From Mycolicibacterium parafortuitum (GTDB taxonomy: Bacteria > Actinomycetota > Actinomycetes > Mycobacteriales > Mycobacteriaceae), in assembly GCF_010725485.1 (NCBI RefSeq), contig NZ_AP022598.1:4836001-4900000 (forward strand): a stretch of 64,000 nucleotides of DNA. The letters run 5' to 3'. Below, piece by piece: positions 1-7,510 of this stretch (position 1 is its first letter; every line of letters begins with the position of its first letter). The notes below the pieces were generated by a model. That model searched no databases, was not told the origin of the DNA, and worked only from the letters and a program-made list of their open reading frames with translations. The position numbers and the translations under genes were made by a program.

Positions 1-452
1 GGCTCGTCGGCGGTGTCAACAGGATGGTGCTGACCGTGATCGGCGACGCGGTGAACCTGGCCGCCCGGATCGAGAGCACCAACAAGCGTTACGGGTCCGC
101 TTTGCTCATCTCCGATGCCACCCGGGCGAAGCTGTCAGAACCCTGTAAATTCGATGTCCGCCGGATGGAGCGGGTGATGGTGGTCAACCGGCGCCGGCCG
201 GTGACCATTTACGAAGTGTTCGATGGTGATTCGGATGAACTGCGCGCGGCCAAACGCGCCTCGGCCCATCACTTTGACGATGCGTTCGCGCTGTTCGACG
301 CCGGCGACGTGGATGCGGCCCGGCGCGCTTTCGAGCGGTGTGCGTTGTTGCTGCCCGACGACCCGGTCGCACCGCTGCATCTCGCGCACTGCGAGTCCGT
401 GGCCCGCGGCGAGATGTCGGCGGGCCAAAATGTTGTGTTGCAACAGAAATGA
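1..452 (+). CDS. Class III adenylate/guanylate cyclase, C-terminal part (5' truncated by window edge)
   Basis: The reading frame is already open at the window edge (first complete codon at 3), so only the last 150 or so residues are visible. The segment VIGDAVNLAARIE is the C-terminal half of a class III nucleotide cyclase catalytic domain; the NxxxR pair (NLAAR) supplies the transition-state Asn and Arg in this family. The roughly 60 residues after the domain are Ala-rich and helical, resembling one or two TPR-like hairpins. The product would make cAMP (or cGMP) from ATP (or GTP). The N-terminal sensor region lies outside the window, so the input signal cannot be judged. The gene ends 94 bp before the shell-protein operon and points the same way. 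Confidence 0.85.
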   Translation, partial: LVGGVNRMVLTVIGDAVNLAARIESTNKRYGSALLISDATRAKLSEPCKFDVRRMERVMVVNRRRPVTIYEVFDGDSDELRAAKRASAHHFDDAFALFDAGDVDAARRAFERCALLLPDDPVAPLHLAHCESVARGEMSAGQNVVLQQK

Positions 453-546
453 GTTTCTGGCGCGGCGGTGAGAAAACTCTGCCGAACGCTTCCCGCGGCC
501 CGTCCTGAGTGTCATGATCTTGACGACACGCAAGGGGGGTCACCGA

Positions 547-1323
547 ATGTATTTGACCGCTCAACAACTGGCCGTGGCCAACCAGGCGATAAAAGAGACC
601 TTCGAGACGAGCTGCATCTCCTGGCAGGTACTCCCGCAGTGGGACACCGGGGATCCCGCGAAGACCGCAGTGCCCGCGGACGACGTCACCACCGCGATTC
701 CGTCCACGGTGGCTGTCGTGGGTGACTCGGAACCCCTGACAGTGACGCTGGCGACGGTGACCTCTGGTTCTCCCGACTTTCTATTGGCCCGCATCATCGA
801 CAAGGCCGTCGATTTGGCGGCCAAAGTGGACAAGGCCGTAATACCCAAGTTGAGGACGACCGCCGCTAACAGCGTCGCCTGGGACAACTCTACCGTCGAC
901 AAACTCCTGCTCAGCTTGATCGATGCGCGCACCGCCGTCGAGACGGCGGGCTATAGGGCACCGTCGTGCCTCGTCACGAACACCGACGGACTCAAAGAAG
1001 TCAGTGTATTGGTGAGCGGGTATTCGGTGCAGCAGACGCTACTGGATACCGCCAACATCGGCTCGCTGCAGCGCGCCGAACAAGTGGCCCCCACGACGAC
1101 ACCAAACGCTCGAGCCGTTTTGGTGGGCCGCCGTCAAAGGATTCCTCACGGTGGCGCCTCAGACGAATCGCCGGGCGAGGAACCGGTGGACCTCGCAGTG
1201 AGTGTGCCGCCCAGCCTTGAGGTTCTCGGCGAGGACGGCGCCAACACCATCAAGTTGGCCGTGCGTGTCCGCTATGCCCTACGGATCAAAGACAAATACG
1301 GCCTCGTCAAGCTCGACAAATAG
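547..1323 (+). CDS. Encapsulin-like / HK97-fold shell protein candidate (258 aa)
   Basis: I chose the ATG at 547 because AAGGGGGG at 531-538 sits 8 bases ahead; an in-frame ATG at 514 has no such site. I do not recognise a named family directly. The order of segments nevertheless matches family 1 encapsulins as I remember the Thermotoga protein: an N-terminal LTAQQ helix, a long helix ending near VDKAVI (about residue 98), an amphipathic helix LIDARTAVETAG, a strand with APSCLVTNTDG, then DxxNIGSL, ARAVLVGRR, VDLAVSVPPSLE, and a C-terminal strand series ending KYGLVKLDK. The length (258 aa) is typical of compact encapsulins (about 265 aa). There is no cyclic-nucleotide-binding insert of the kind found in family 2B. 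No portal, protease or terminase gene is nearby, which argues against a prophage capsid. The HK97 call is inference from pattern only. Confidence 0.5.
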   Translation: MYLTAQQLAVANQAIKETFETSCISWQVLPQWDTGDPAKTAVPADDVTTAIPSTVAVVGDSEPLTVTLATVTSGSPDFLLARIIDKAVDLAAKVDKAVIPKLRTTAANSVAWDNSTVDKLLLSLIDARTAVETAGYRAPSCLVTNTDGLKEVSVLVSGYSVQQTLLDTANIGSLQRAEQVAPTTTPNARAVLVGRRQRIPHGGASDESPGEEPVDLAVSVPPSLEVLGEDGANTIKLAVRVRYALRIKDKYGLVKLDK

Positions 1324-1338
1324 CGGAAGCCCGGTGGC

Positions 1339-2520
1339 ATGACCGCGACCTTGCCTGAGGCACAGGCACACTCGGTTCCGCCGAACCCCCTTGAGGAATA
1401 TCTCGCGCTCTGCAAGCAAGCGTGCGACGGGGAGATCACCCGGCTGTACGGCAGCACCGACGGGCCGGGCACGCTGCGGGATCTGGTCCTCGACTATCCG
1501 CGCCGCGGCGGAAAGGCACTGCGGCCCGCGCTGAGCATCGCGATGTGTCTGGGGCTCGGCGGTCACCTCGAAGCCGTTCTGCCGACCGCCGCGACCCTCG
1601 AGCTGTATCACAACGCCTTCTTGATCCACGACGACATCGAAGACGAATCCTGGTGGCGCCGCGGCAAACCCACCATGCACATCGACCACGGCATCCCGGT
1701 CGCCGTCAACGTGGGCGATGCGATGCTGTCACTGTCCCTGCAGCCCCTGCTCGACAACGTCGAGCGCGTCGGGCTGGGCCCGGCCCTGCGGATCCTGCGC
1801 GCCGTCGCGCACATGACCCGTAAGACCGTCGAGGGCCAGGCCGTCGAGCTCGACTGGGTACGCGCGAATACGTGGAATCTCACCGACGCCGACTACCTCA
1901 CGATGGTCGAGTTGAAGACCAGCTGGTACTCGTTCATCACCCCGCTCCAGGCAGGCGCCATCGCCGCCGGCGCGAGCCCGGACCGGCTGGCGCCGCTGGA
2001 GGTGTTCGGCCGCCACCTCGGTGCCGCGTTCCAGATCACCGACGACCTGCTGAACCTGCGTGCCGACCCGCAGGCATACGGCAAGGAGATCGGCGGCGAC
2101 CTGTGGGAGGGCAAGCGGACTCTGATGCTGCTGCACGCGCTGCGCAGCGCCGAACCCGCCGAACGCGAACGCGGGGTGCAGATCATGGCGCGGCGGCGCC
2201 CGACCGCCGATGACGAACTGGGGCTCGGTGAGCTGCTGGACCGGCTCACGAGTCGCGGCGAGCTCTCTAGGTCCGGGCGCGACGCGATCGGTGAACTGCT
2301 GCGCACGCAGCACATCACGCCGCCGAAGACCCTCGCCGACATCCGTTGGCTGTTCGAGCTCATGAACCGGGTCGGATCCCTGGAGCACGCCAGAGATGTC
2401 GCCGCGCACCACGCGCGGCAGGCCGCGGCCGTGCTCGCCGAGCTGGACTGGCTGCCTGCCGGCCGGCACCGCGACGCGCTCGCCGCGCTGGTCGATTACG
2501 TGCACGGACGGACCCGATGA
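1339..2520 (+). CDS. Polyprenyl diphosphate synthase (trans-isoprenyl diphosphate synthase family)
   Basis: 393 aa. Condenses allylic diphosphates with isopentenyl diphosphate to make a linear prenyl diphosphate. The first Asp-rich motif is HDDIEDE near residue 97 and the second is ITDDLLN near residue 234; GGKALRPAL near residue 57 is the usual diphosphate-binding region. The first 30 residues are a short polar leader with three prolines. The bulky residue pattern before the first motif (LELYHNAFLIHDD) resembles the polyprenyl synthases annotated as cargo in encapsulin loci, which supports the link to the preceding gene (gap 15 bp). Chain length of the product cannot be predicted safely. The stop overlaps the next start as ATGA. 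Confidence 0.9.
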   Translation: MTATLPEAQAHSVPPNPLEEYLALCKQACDGEITRLYGSTDGPGTLRDLVLDYPRRGGKALRPALSIAMCLGLGGHLEAVLPTAATLELYHNAFLIHDDIEDESWWRRGKPTMHIDHGIPVAVNVGDAMLSLSLQPLLDNVERVGLGPALRILRAVAHMTRKTVEGQAVELDWVRANTWNLTDADYLTMVELKTSWYSFITPLQAGAIAAGASPDRLAPLEVFGRHLGAAFQITDDLLNLRADPQAYGKEIGGDLWEGKRTLMLLHALRSAEPAERERGVQIMARRRPTADDELGLGELLDRLTSRGELSRSGRDAIGELLRTQHITPPKTLADIRWLFELMNRVGSLEHARDVAAHHARQAAAVLAELDWLPAGRHRDALAALVDYVHGRTR

Positions 2521-2972
2521 AACCCGAGGACATGGTGGCCGCTCTCGCCGAGATGGAACGGATCCGCGAGGCGGTCCTCGACCTCGTCGAACGTCAGGCG
2601 CCGCAGCTGCTGCCCGAACCACCCGACGGCGACGACGCTCAACGCACGGTGTTCGAGCTGCTCGTCGGGGTCCGGCGCGCGGTGCTCGGCAATCCCGCGG
2701 CCGCGCGCCGCATCCACGACCTGCTGATCGCCCAGGGGCAGCGCTACGCGGAGACGCCCGACGGGGCACGGCTGCGCGACACCCTCGCCGCGTCCGAGGC
2801 CGTCGAGAACCTGCGACTGGTGTGGGAGACGGTCAGCCTCAACGTGCTCGACGGCCCAGCCACACCGGGGTGCGCTCCGGACGCGTGGGCGGCGCTGTTC
2901 GCCGACACCGTCATCGCCGACGGACTCGACGACGCGGTGCTGTCCCGTCTGCGGCCCGAAGGGTTCGCATGA
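2517..2972 (+). CDS. Helical protein of unknown function in the shell operon (151 aa)
   Basis: The start ATG at 2517 overlaps the upstream stop (ATGA), which decides it over longer in-frame possibilities that would read backwards into the synthase gene. The product is acidic and almost entirely helical by composition (MVAALAEMERIREAVLDLVE at the N-terminus, further helices at VFELLVGVRRAVLG and SEAVENLRLVWETVSLNVL). There is no signal peptide, no cysteine pair and no recognisable catalytic motif. I do not recognise the family. Its fixed place between the prenyl synthase and the CrtC-like gene, with coupled translation, suggests a structural, adaptor or assembly role in the same pathway, but that is inference. 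Confidence 0.7.
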   Translation: MKPEDMVAALAEMERIREAVLDLVERQAPQLLPEPPDGDDAQRTVFELLVGVRRAVLGNPAAARRIHDLLIAQGQRYAETPDGARLRDTLAASEAVENLRLVWETVSLNVLDGPATPGCAPDAWAALFADTVIADGLDDAVLSRLRPEGFA

Positions 2973-3235
2973 CGCTCTCCGATCCCGTCCCCGCGCTGGC
3001 CGAACGCAGTTCGCTGATCGGCTATCTGATGGGCGCCGTCGCGCTCGGACACCTCGTCGAGACGCTTGCGCGAGATCGTCGCCGCCCCTGCGCACCGCCG
3101 CCGGACGACTTCGTGCACCTGCTGCTCGGCGTCGCGAGCCTCGGGAAAGCCGTCGAACGACTCGCGACCGTGGACGCACCCGACGCTCCCGCCGGACCCG
3201 TCGCATCGCCCGAGCCGGGTCGGTGGCTGCGATGA
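2969..3235 (+). CDS. Small protein with two similar hydrophobic helices (88 aa)
   Basis: ATG at 2969 overlaps the preceding stop by four bases and the gene's own stop overlaps the next ATG (3232), so translation is coupled on both sides. The 88-residue product has two related segments: LMGAVALGHLVETLA (about residues 20-34) and LLGVASLGKAVERLA (about 51-65), each about 15 residues with Gly in equivalent places. This looks like an internal duplication giving a helical hairpin, either membrane-associated or self-assembling. The C-terminus is Pro/Ala-rich. It matches no family I know. It is easily missed by gene callers because of its size and because a longer shadow frame covers it. Confidence 0.65.
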   Translation: MTLSDPVPALAERSSLIGYLMGAVALGHLVETLARDRRRPCAPPPDDFVHLLLGVASLGKAVERLATVDAPDAPAGPVASPEPGRWLR

Positions 3236-4251
3236 CCTCGGCCCTGGCTCGCAGCGACTTCGTCCGCGCCCCGATGCTCGCCGCCGCCGACCCGCGCGGC
3301 TACAAGGAGTGGCACCACTTCGTGGTGCACGGCCGCGACGCCCACATCTTGATCAACTTCAGCCTGAACACCGAGATCGTGGGCGGCATAACACAACTGG
3401 CGCCGCGCGTGATCGTCATCGCCCATGACCGGCGGTGGACGGGTGCCATCGAACGGTTCGGCACCGAGGACCTTTCGGTGTCACCGGACTTCGGCGGACT
3501 GACCATCGGTGACAGCCGGATGAGGGTGACACCGGACGGCTACCGGGTGCAGATCGACCTGCCCCGGCCCGGCATCCGCGGCGAGATCGCCTTCGCCCCG
3601 GTGAGCCGACCATTCGTGGTGAACAACCAGCCCGTCGGCGCCGGGCGGATGAGCTGGCTGTTCGTGCCGCGGCTGCGCGCCGACGGCTGGTTGCGCGTGG
3701 GCGGTGCCGAACACCGGCTGGAGCGCGAACTCGCCTACCACGACCACAACTGGGGCAGGTTCTGGTGGGGCGACGACTTCGGGTGGACCTGGGGGACCAT
3801 CCTGCCGACAGAGCGCACCGATCCTTGGTCGCTGGTGTTCCTGCAGATGACCGACCGGAACCGGCTGCGGTTCCAATCTCAGGCGGTCTACCTCTGGCAC
3901 CGCGACGAACCCGCCGCGATGCTGCTGCGCTCCGCGGTGACGACGCACACCCACGGCACGTTGGTCCGCGACGCCGATTGCACGCTCCCACCGGCGATGC
4001 GACTCGTCGTGGACGGCCAGGTGCCCGGCGTACCGGAACGTGTGGAGATCGCCGCGCAGCGCGGCGCGGACGCGGTGCACGCCGAGTTCCGCGCGGCGTC
4101 GTACGCCCGGCTCGTCCACCCCAGCGAGATGCATCTCGACCGGTCCACCGTGCTGTGCGAGACGAGTGGCACGGCCCACGTCACCGGGACCGTCGCCGGG
4201 CAGCACCTCGACTTCACCGGCGCCGGAGTATTCGAGTTCCTCCATGGCTGA
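3232..4251 (+). CDS. CrtC/AttH-type lipocalin-like enzyme (hydroxyneurosporene synthase-like)
   Basis: 339 aa from the ATG that overlaps the previous stop; an in-frame ATG nine bases earlier (3223) is less likely. The sequence has the hallmark YHDHNWG motif (near residue 169) of the CrtC/AttH family, whose members include carotenoid 1,2-hydratase; the fold is two lipocalin-like beta barrels. Tryptophan-rich FWWGDDFGWTWG follows it, as expected for a lipid-binding pocket. In a cluster with a prenyl synthase and a phytoene-desaturase-like flavoprotein it is likely to hydrate or otherwise process a prenyl or terpenoid intermediate. The substrate is unknown. The stop overlaps the next gene by 8 bp. 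Confidence 0.75.
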   Translation: MTSALARSDFVRAPMLAAADPRGYKEWHHFVVHGRDAHILINFSLNTEIVGGITQLAPRVIVIAHDRRWTGAIERFGTEDLSVSPDFGGLTIGDSRMRVTPDGYRVQIDLPRPGIRGEIAFAPVSRPFVVNNQPVGAGRMSWLFVPRLRADGWLRVGGAEHRLERELAYHDHNWGRFWWGDDFGWTWGTILPTERTDPWSLVFLQMTDRNRLRFQSQAVYLWHRDEPAAMLLRSAVTTHTHGTLVRDADCTLPPAMRLVVDGQVPGVPERVEIAAQRGADAVHAEFRAASYARLVHPSEMHLDRSTVLCETSGTAHVTGTVAGQHLDFTGAGVFEFLHG

Positions 4252-4642
4252 GCGTGTTTCGGAGCTTCTTCGGCGTTCGGTCAGCCAGCTGGAAACCGAT
4301 GTCCCGGACAGCTACCGGCACACCCTCGACGCGCTGGGACCGCTCGTCGTCACGCTGGCCGTCGACGGAGAACGGTTCGCGTTGTCGGGCGGAGACCGGC
4401 TCGTCGTCACCGACGGCGACATGCCGGACGCGGCCGTGTCCATCACCACCAGCCGGGCCACCATGCTGGACGTCCTCGACGGGCACGTCGCGCTCGCCGA
4501 CGCGGTCGAGGGGGGCGCCGTCGCCGTGCGCGGATCTCTGGAACACGTCCTGCGCGCACATGACACACTGCGCGCGTACGTGCACGCCGCGGCCCGGGCC
4601 CCGAGCCACCACCGCCTGCTGGACGCATTGAGGGCGTCATGA
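4244..4642 (+). CDS. SCP2-like sterol/lipid carrier domain protein
   Basis: 132 aa, starting with ATG 4244 inside the end of the CrtC-like gene. The core (about residues 25-110) reads as an SCP2-type lipid-transfer domain: VTLAVDGERFALSGGD, then VSITTSRATMLDVLDGHVAL and AVRGSLEHVLRAHDTL, with the usual alternation of strands and a C-terminal helix. Such domains bind a hydrophobic ligand in a tunnel and have no catalysis. In this operon it would hand a prenyl or terpenoid intermediate between the synthase, the lipocalin-like enzyme and the oxidoreductase. The last codons overlap the next ATG (4639). Confidence 0.7.
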   Translation: MAERVSELLRRSVSQLETDVPDSYRHTLDALGPLVVTLAVDGERFALSGGDRLVVTDGDMPDAAVSITTSRATMLDVLDGHVALADAVEGGAVAVRGSLEHVLRAHDTLRAYVHAAARAPSHHRLLDALRAS

Positions 4643-6876
4643 CCGACCCGATCCCGATCACCACCCCGGCGTCGTGCGACCCGCGCCCCACCGTCGCGGT
4701 GCTCGGCGCCGGCATCGCCGGATTGACGGCCGCGCACGAGCTCGCCGAGCGGGGCTTCGACGTCACCGTCTACGAGTCACGCGAGGACGAACGAAACGGG
4801 CTCGCAGACGCCGGACCGCCCGGGACCTACCCGCCGGTCAAGCTCGGAGGCCTTGCCGCATCGCAATATTCGACGCCGGGCAGCGACACCGGCAGCCAGG
4901 CGGAACTGCGCGCCTTCCCCGGCCGGCGCGGCACTCCCCGGCCCCCGAAGCGCGCGGTGGCCGGCGAGCACGGCTTCCGCTTCTTTCCCGCGTATTACCT
5001 CCACATCTGGGATCTGTTTCAGCGCATTCCCGTCTACGACCAGACCAGCGGCACCGGCGGGCAGCCCACCTCCCGCACCGTGATGGACAACGTGCGCCGC
5101 GTGATCACCCAGGGTCAGACCGTCGCCGGCAGGCCGTCGCTGGTGTTTCCCCGCGAACTGCCCCGCAGCCTCGCCGAATTCCTCAGCGTGATAAGCCAAC
5201 TGGAGAAGATGGGCCTCCCCGCCCACGACATCGCGTTCTTCCAGAGCAGGCTGCTGCGGTTCCTGGTCACCAGTCCGCTGCGCCGGGCCCGCGAGTACCA
5301 GAACATGTCGTCCTACGACTTCTTCACCGCGCGCGACCGCGACGACACACCCGGATACACCTACTCGCCGGCCTTCGACGCGCTGCTGCGTGAGATGCCG
5401 CGCGTGCTGGTGGCTTTCGACCCGAACTGGGGCGACGCCCGGACGAACATCGTCACCTACCTGCAGTTGTTCCTGAACATGACCCGCCGTGACGACAAGG
5501 CCGACGGTGTGCTCAACGGTCCCACCACCGAATCCTGGCTCGACCACTGGTATCGGCATCTGGTGGCACTCGGTGTCCGGTTCGTCCGCCGTACCGCCGC
5601 CTACCTGGAACCGCCCGCCGCCGATCCGGGACGGCCACCACACCTGCGCCCCCGGGTCCGAATCACCCTCGACGACGGCACCGCGGTCGCCCCCGACTAC
5701 ACCGTCGTCGCGGTCGACGCCCCGGCCGCCGAGTGGATCACCGCCGCCCTGCGCGAGGCCGGCACCGGCGGCACCGTGGCCGGCCTCGACGGTTTCGCGA
5801 CATTGGTCCCGCCCCCGAACGGCCCGCTGCAACCGCAGGAGTCGAGACCGGCCGCGCGACGCGACCCGTACGTGCTCGACGAGGTCGGACGTGTCCCGTG
5901 GGACCGGTTCCAGACGATGAGCGGTATCCAGTTCTACTTCGACACCGAGTTCCAGCTGCTGCGCGGGCACATGTATTACGCGGGAGCGGAATGGGGTCTG
6001 TCGTCGATCAATCAGCACGGCCTGTGGGAGAACAGACCGAATCTGGTTCGTGACGGCCACGTTTCGGTGCTGTCGGTGGACATCGCCGATTTCAACACCC
6101 CATCGCGCGTGCTGCGCGACGAGTCAGGCCGCGGCAAGGCCGCCCGCGACTGCACGCCCGACGAGATCGCGGTCGAAGTCTGGCGGCAGATCGTGACGGC
6201 GCTGACCAGTGACGTCGACAACGCACCGGAGGAACTGCTGCCGTGGCCGGTCTGGTACGCGCTGGACCGGGGACTGGTCGCCGACGGCCCGGGACAGGGG
6301 TCGGGGCGGCTGGTCCGCAACGAGACGCCCTATCTCATCCCGATCGTCGGGGACTGGGTCAACCGGCCCGGTGGTGACCCATGGAATCCGCACGGCACCT
6401 CGTTCACCCAGGTGCCGCCGGACGCGGCCTGGCTCGAGGACCTCGAGCACCGCGGCGTCTGGCAGGCCCGCCACGGCGGTTACCAGGTGCACCACAACTC
6501 GGTGGTGTTCGCGGGCACGTGGACGAGGACCTTTACCCGCATCACCTCGATGGAGGCCGCATGCGAGTCGGCGCGGCACGCGGTGAACGCGATCCTCGAC
6601 CACTACGTGTGGGTGCAGTCCGGCGGCCGCGACCGCCGCGCGAAAACCACACTGCCGTGGCGGTTCCCGTACGGATTCCTCGACCAGGGCCTGTCCAGCC
6701 CGGTGCGGCTGCCGACGCCCGCCGGGGACTACTGCTACGTGTTCGACGTCGAGAACCGCGAACCCGCGGACACCCGGGGCCTGCGCATGCTCGACTCGGA
6801 GTACTGCATGCGCTCCCTGCCGCACCCGATCGACCTCCTTTACCCGCCCCGACCCACCCCCGGAGGTAAACAGTGA
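4639..6876 (+). CDS. FAD-dependent amine oxidase/phytoene desaturase-like oxidoreductase
   Basis: 745 aa. The N-terminus carries the dinucleotide-binding motif GAGIAGLTAAHELAERG followed by VTVYES (about residues 23-48), the standard FAD site of the amine oxidase/carotenoid desaturase superfamily. GEHGFRFFP (about 112-120) fits the second FAD-contacting segment. A C-terminal stretch with FAGTWT and a helix starting SMEAACESARHAVNAIL resembles the closing FAD motif. At 745 aa it is longer than typical desaturases (about 500 aa). The likely role is oxidation or desaturation of a prenyl/terpenoid product. The start overlaps the preceding stop (ATGA) and its TGA overlaps the next GTG. Confidence 0.8.
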   Translation: MTDPIPITTPASCDPRPTVAVLGAGIAGLTAAHELAERGFDVTVYESREDERNGLADAGPPGTYPPVKLGGLAASQYSTPGSDTGSQAELRAFPGRRGTPRPPKRAVAGEHGFRFFPAYYLHIWDLFQRIPVYDQTSGTGGQPTSRTVMDNVRRVITQGQTVAGRPSLVFPRELPRSLAEFLSVISQLEKMGLPAHDIAFFQSRLLRFLVTSPLRRAREYQNMSSYDFFTARDRDDTPGYTYSPAFDALLREMPRVLVAFDPNWGDARTNIVTYLQLFLNMTRRDDKADGVLNGPTTESWLDHWYRHLVALGVRFVRRTAAYLEPPAADPGRPPHLRPRVRITLDDGTAVAPDYTVVAVDAPAAEWITAALREAGTGGTVAGLDGFATLVPPPNGPLQPQESRPAARRDPYVLDEVGRVPWDRFQTMSGIQFYFDTEFQLLRGHMYYAGAEWGLSSINQHGLWENRPNLVRDGHVSVLSVDIADFNTPSRVLRDESGRGKAARDCTPDEIAVEVWRQIVTALTSDVDNAPEELLPWPVWYALDRGLVADGPGQGSGRLVRNETPYLIPIVGDWVNRPGGDPWNPHGTSFTQVPPDAAWLEDLEHRGVWQARHGGYQVHHNSVVFAGTWTRTFTRITSMEAACESARHAVNAILDHYVWVQSGGRDRRAKTTLPWRFPYGFLDQGLSSPVRLPTPAGDYCYVFDVENREPADTRGLRMLDSEYCMRSLPHPIDLLYPPRPTPGGKQ

Positions 6877-7496
6877 CGACACCGGACCCGGCCCCGTTCG
6901 AAACCGATCCGCAACTGCTGCAGTATCTGCAGGCCTGGCGGCGACTGTTGGAGCCGCTGGCGGCGATGACACCGCCGAACCTGATTCCGCCGTGCCCGGG
7001 GACGCCGCCACCGCCGCAGTCCCCCGCGCCCGGCGCATACGCCGAACAGCTCTTCGGTTACCTGCAGAACTGGCGCCGCCACCTGGAGCAGATGGCGGCG
7101 ACCGCATCCGCTCCCCCGCCGGATCCCGGCGGGCCGGCGGCGGGCGGGCCGCCGGGCGGCACCGGGCCGGCACCCGGCCACATGGTGGTGCTCAAACCCG
7201 AGTACGAGGGCACGACGTTCATCGCACCGATGGATGAGACCGTGGCGCCGGACGCATCACCGGACCTCTCCCGGCAGGCCGCGCCGAGAGCCCGTGGCGC
7301 GCAGGTCGATCTGCCGCCCGTCGCCGAGTTCGGGTCACGCTCGCTCGCGGGCGGTATACCGCGCGAGACCCCGCGCAGCGCACCTCGTCCCGTCGCGCCG
7401 CCCGCGACAGCAAGCCGTCCCGAAGCCCCGATCGCCGCGCCGACGCGGTTCAAAGGGCTCGCCGAACGGGCACTCAAGAATCAGCACACCGGCTGA
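6873..7496 (+). CDS. Proline-rich protein with a duplicated LxYLxxWRRxLExxA helix (207 aa)
   Basis: GTG start at 6873 overlaps the flavoprotein stop and has GGAGGT at 6861-6866, a strong ribosome site. Two copies of one helix occur near the N-terminus: LLQYLQAWRRLLEPLAAMT and LFGYLQNWRRHLEQMAAT, separated by a Pro-rich spacer. The middle is Pro/Gly/Ala-rich and probably disordered. A short basic helix (FKGLAERALKN) closes the protein. No family is recognised. Disordered proteins with short repeated helices often act as scaffold or cargo-targeting factors for protein shells, so a docking role with the shell candidate is possible. This is the last gene of the operon and faces the convergent DUF4436-like gene. 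Confidence 0.7.
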   Translation: MTTPDPAPFETDPQLLQYLQAWRRLLEPLAAMTPPNLIPPCPGTPPPPQSPAPGAYAEQLFGYLQNWRRHLEQMAATASAPPPDPGGPAAGGPPGGTGPAPGHMVVLKPEYEGTTFIAPMDETVAPDASPDLSRQAAPRARGAQVDLPPVAEFGSRSLAGGIPRETPRSAPRPVAPPATASRPEAPIAAPTRFKGLAERALKNQHTG

Positions 7497-7510
7497 TCCC
7501 ACGATTAGGC

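Noticed and set aside
547..1323. Shell-like protein as a prophage major capsid gene
   Set aside because: No portal, terminase, protease, tail or integrase genes are near, and the neighbours form a coupled metabolic operon.
547..1323. Assignment as a family 2B encapsulin
   Set aside because: No cyclic-nucleotide-binding insert, and the 258-aa length fits a compact family 1-like shell better.
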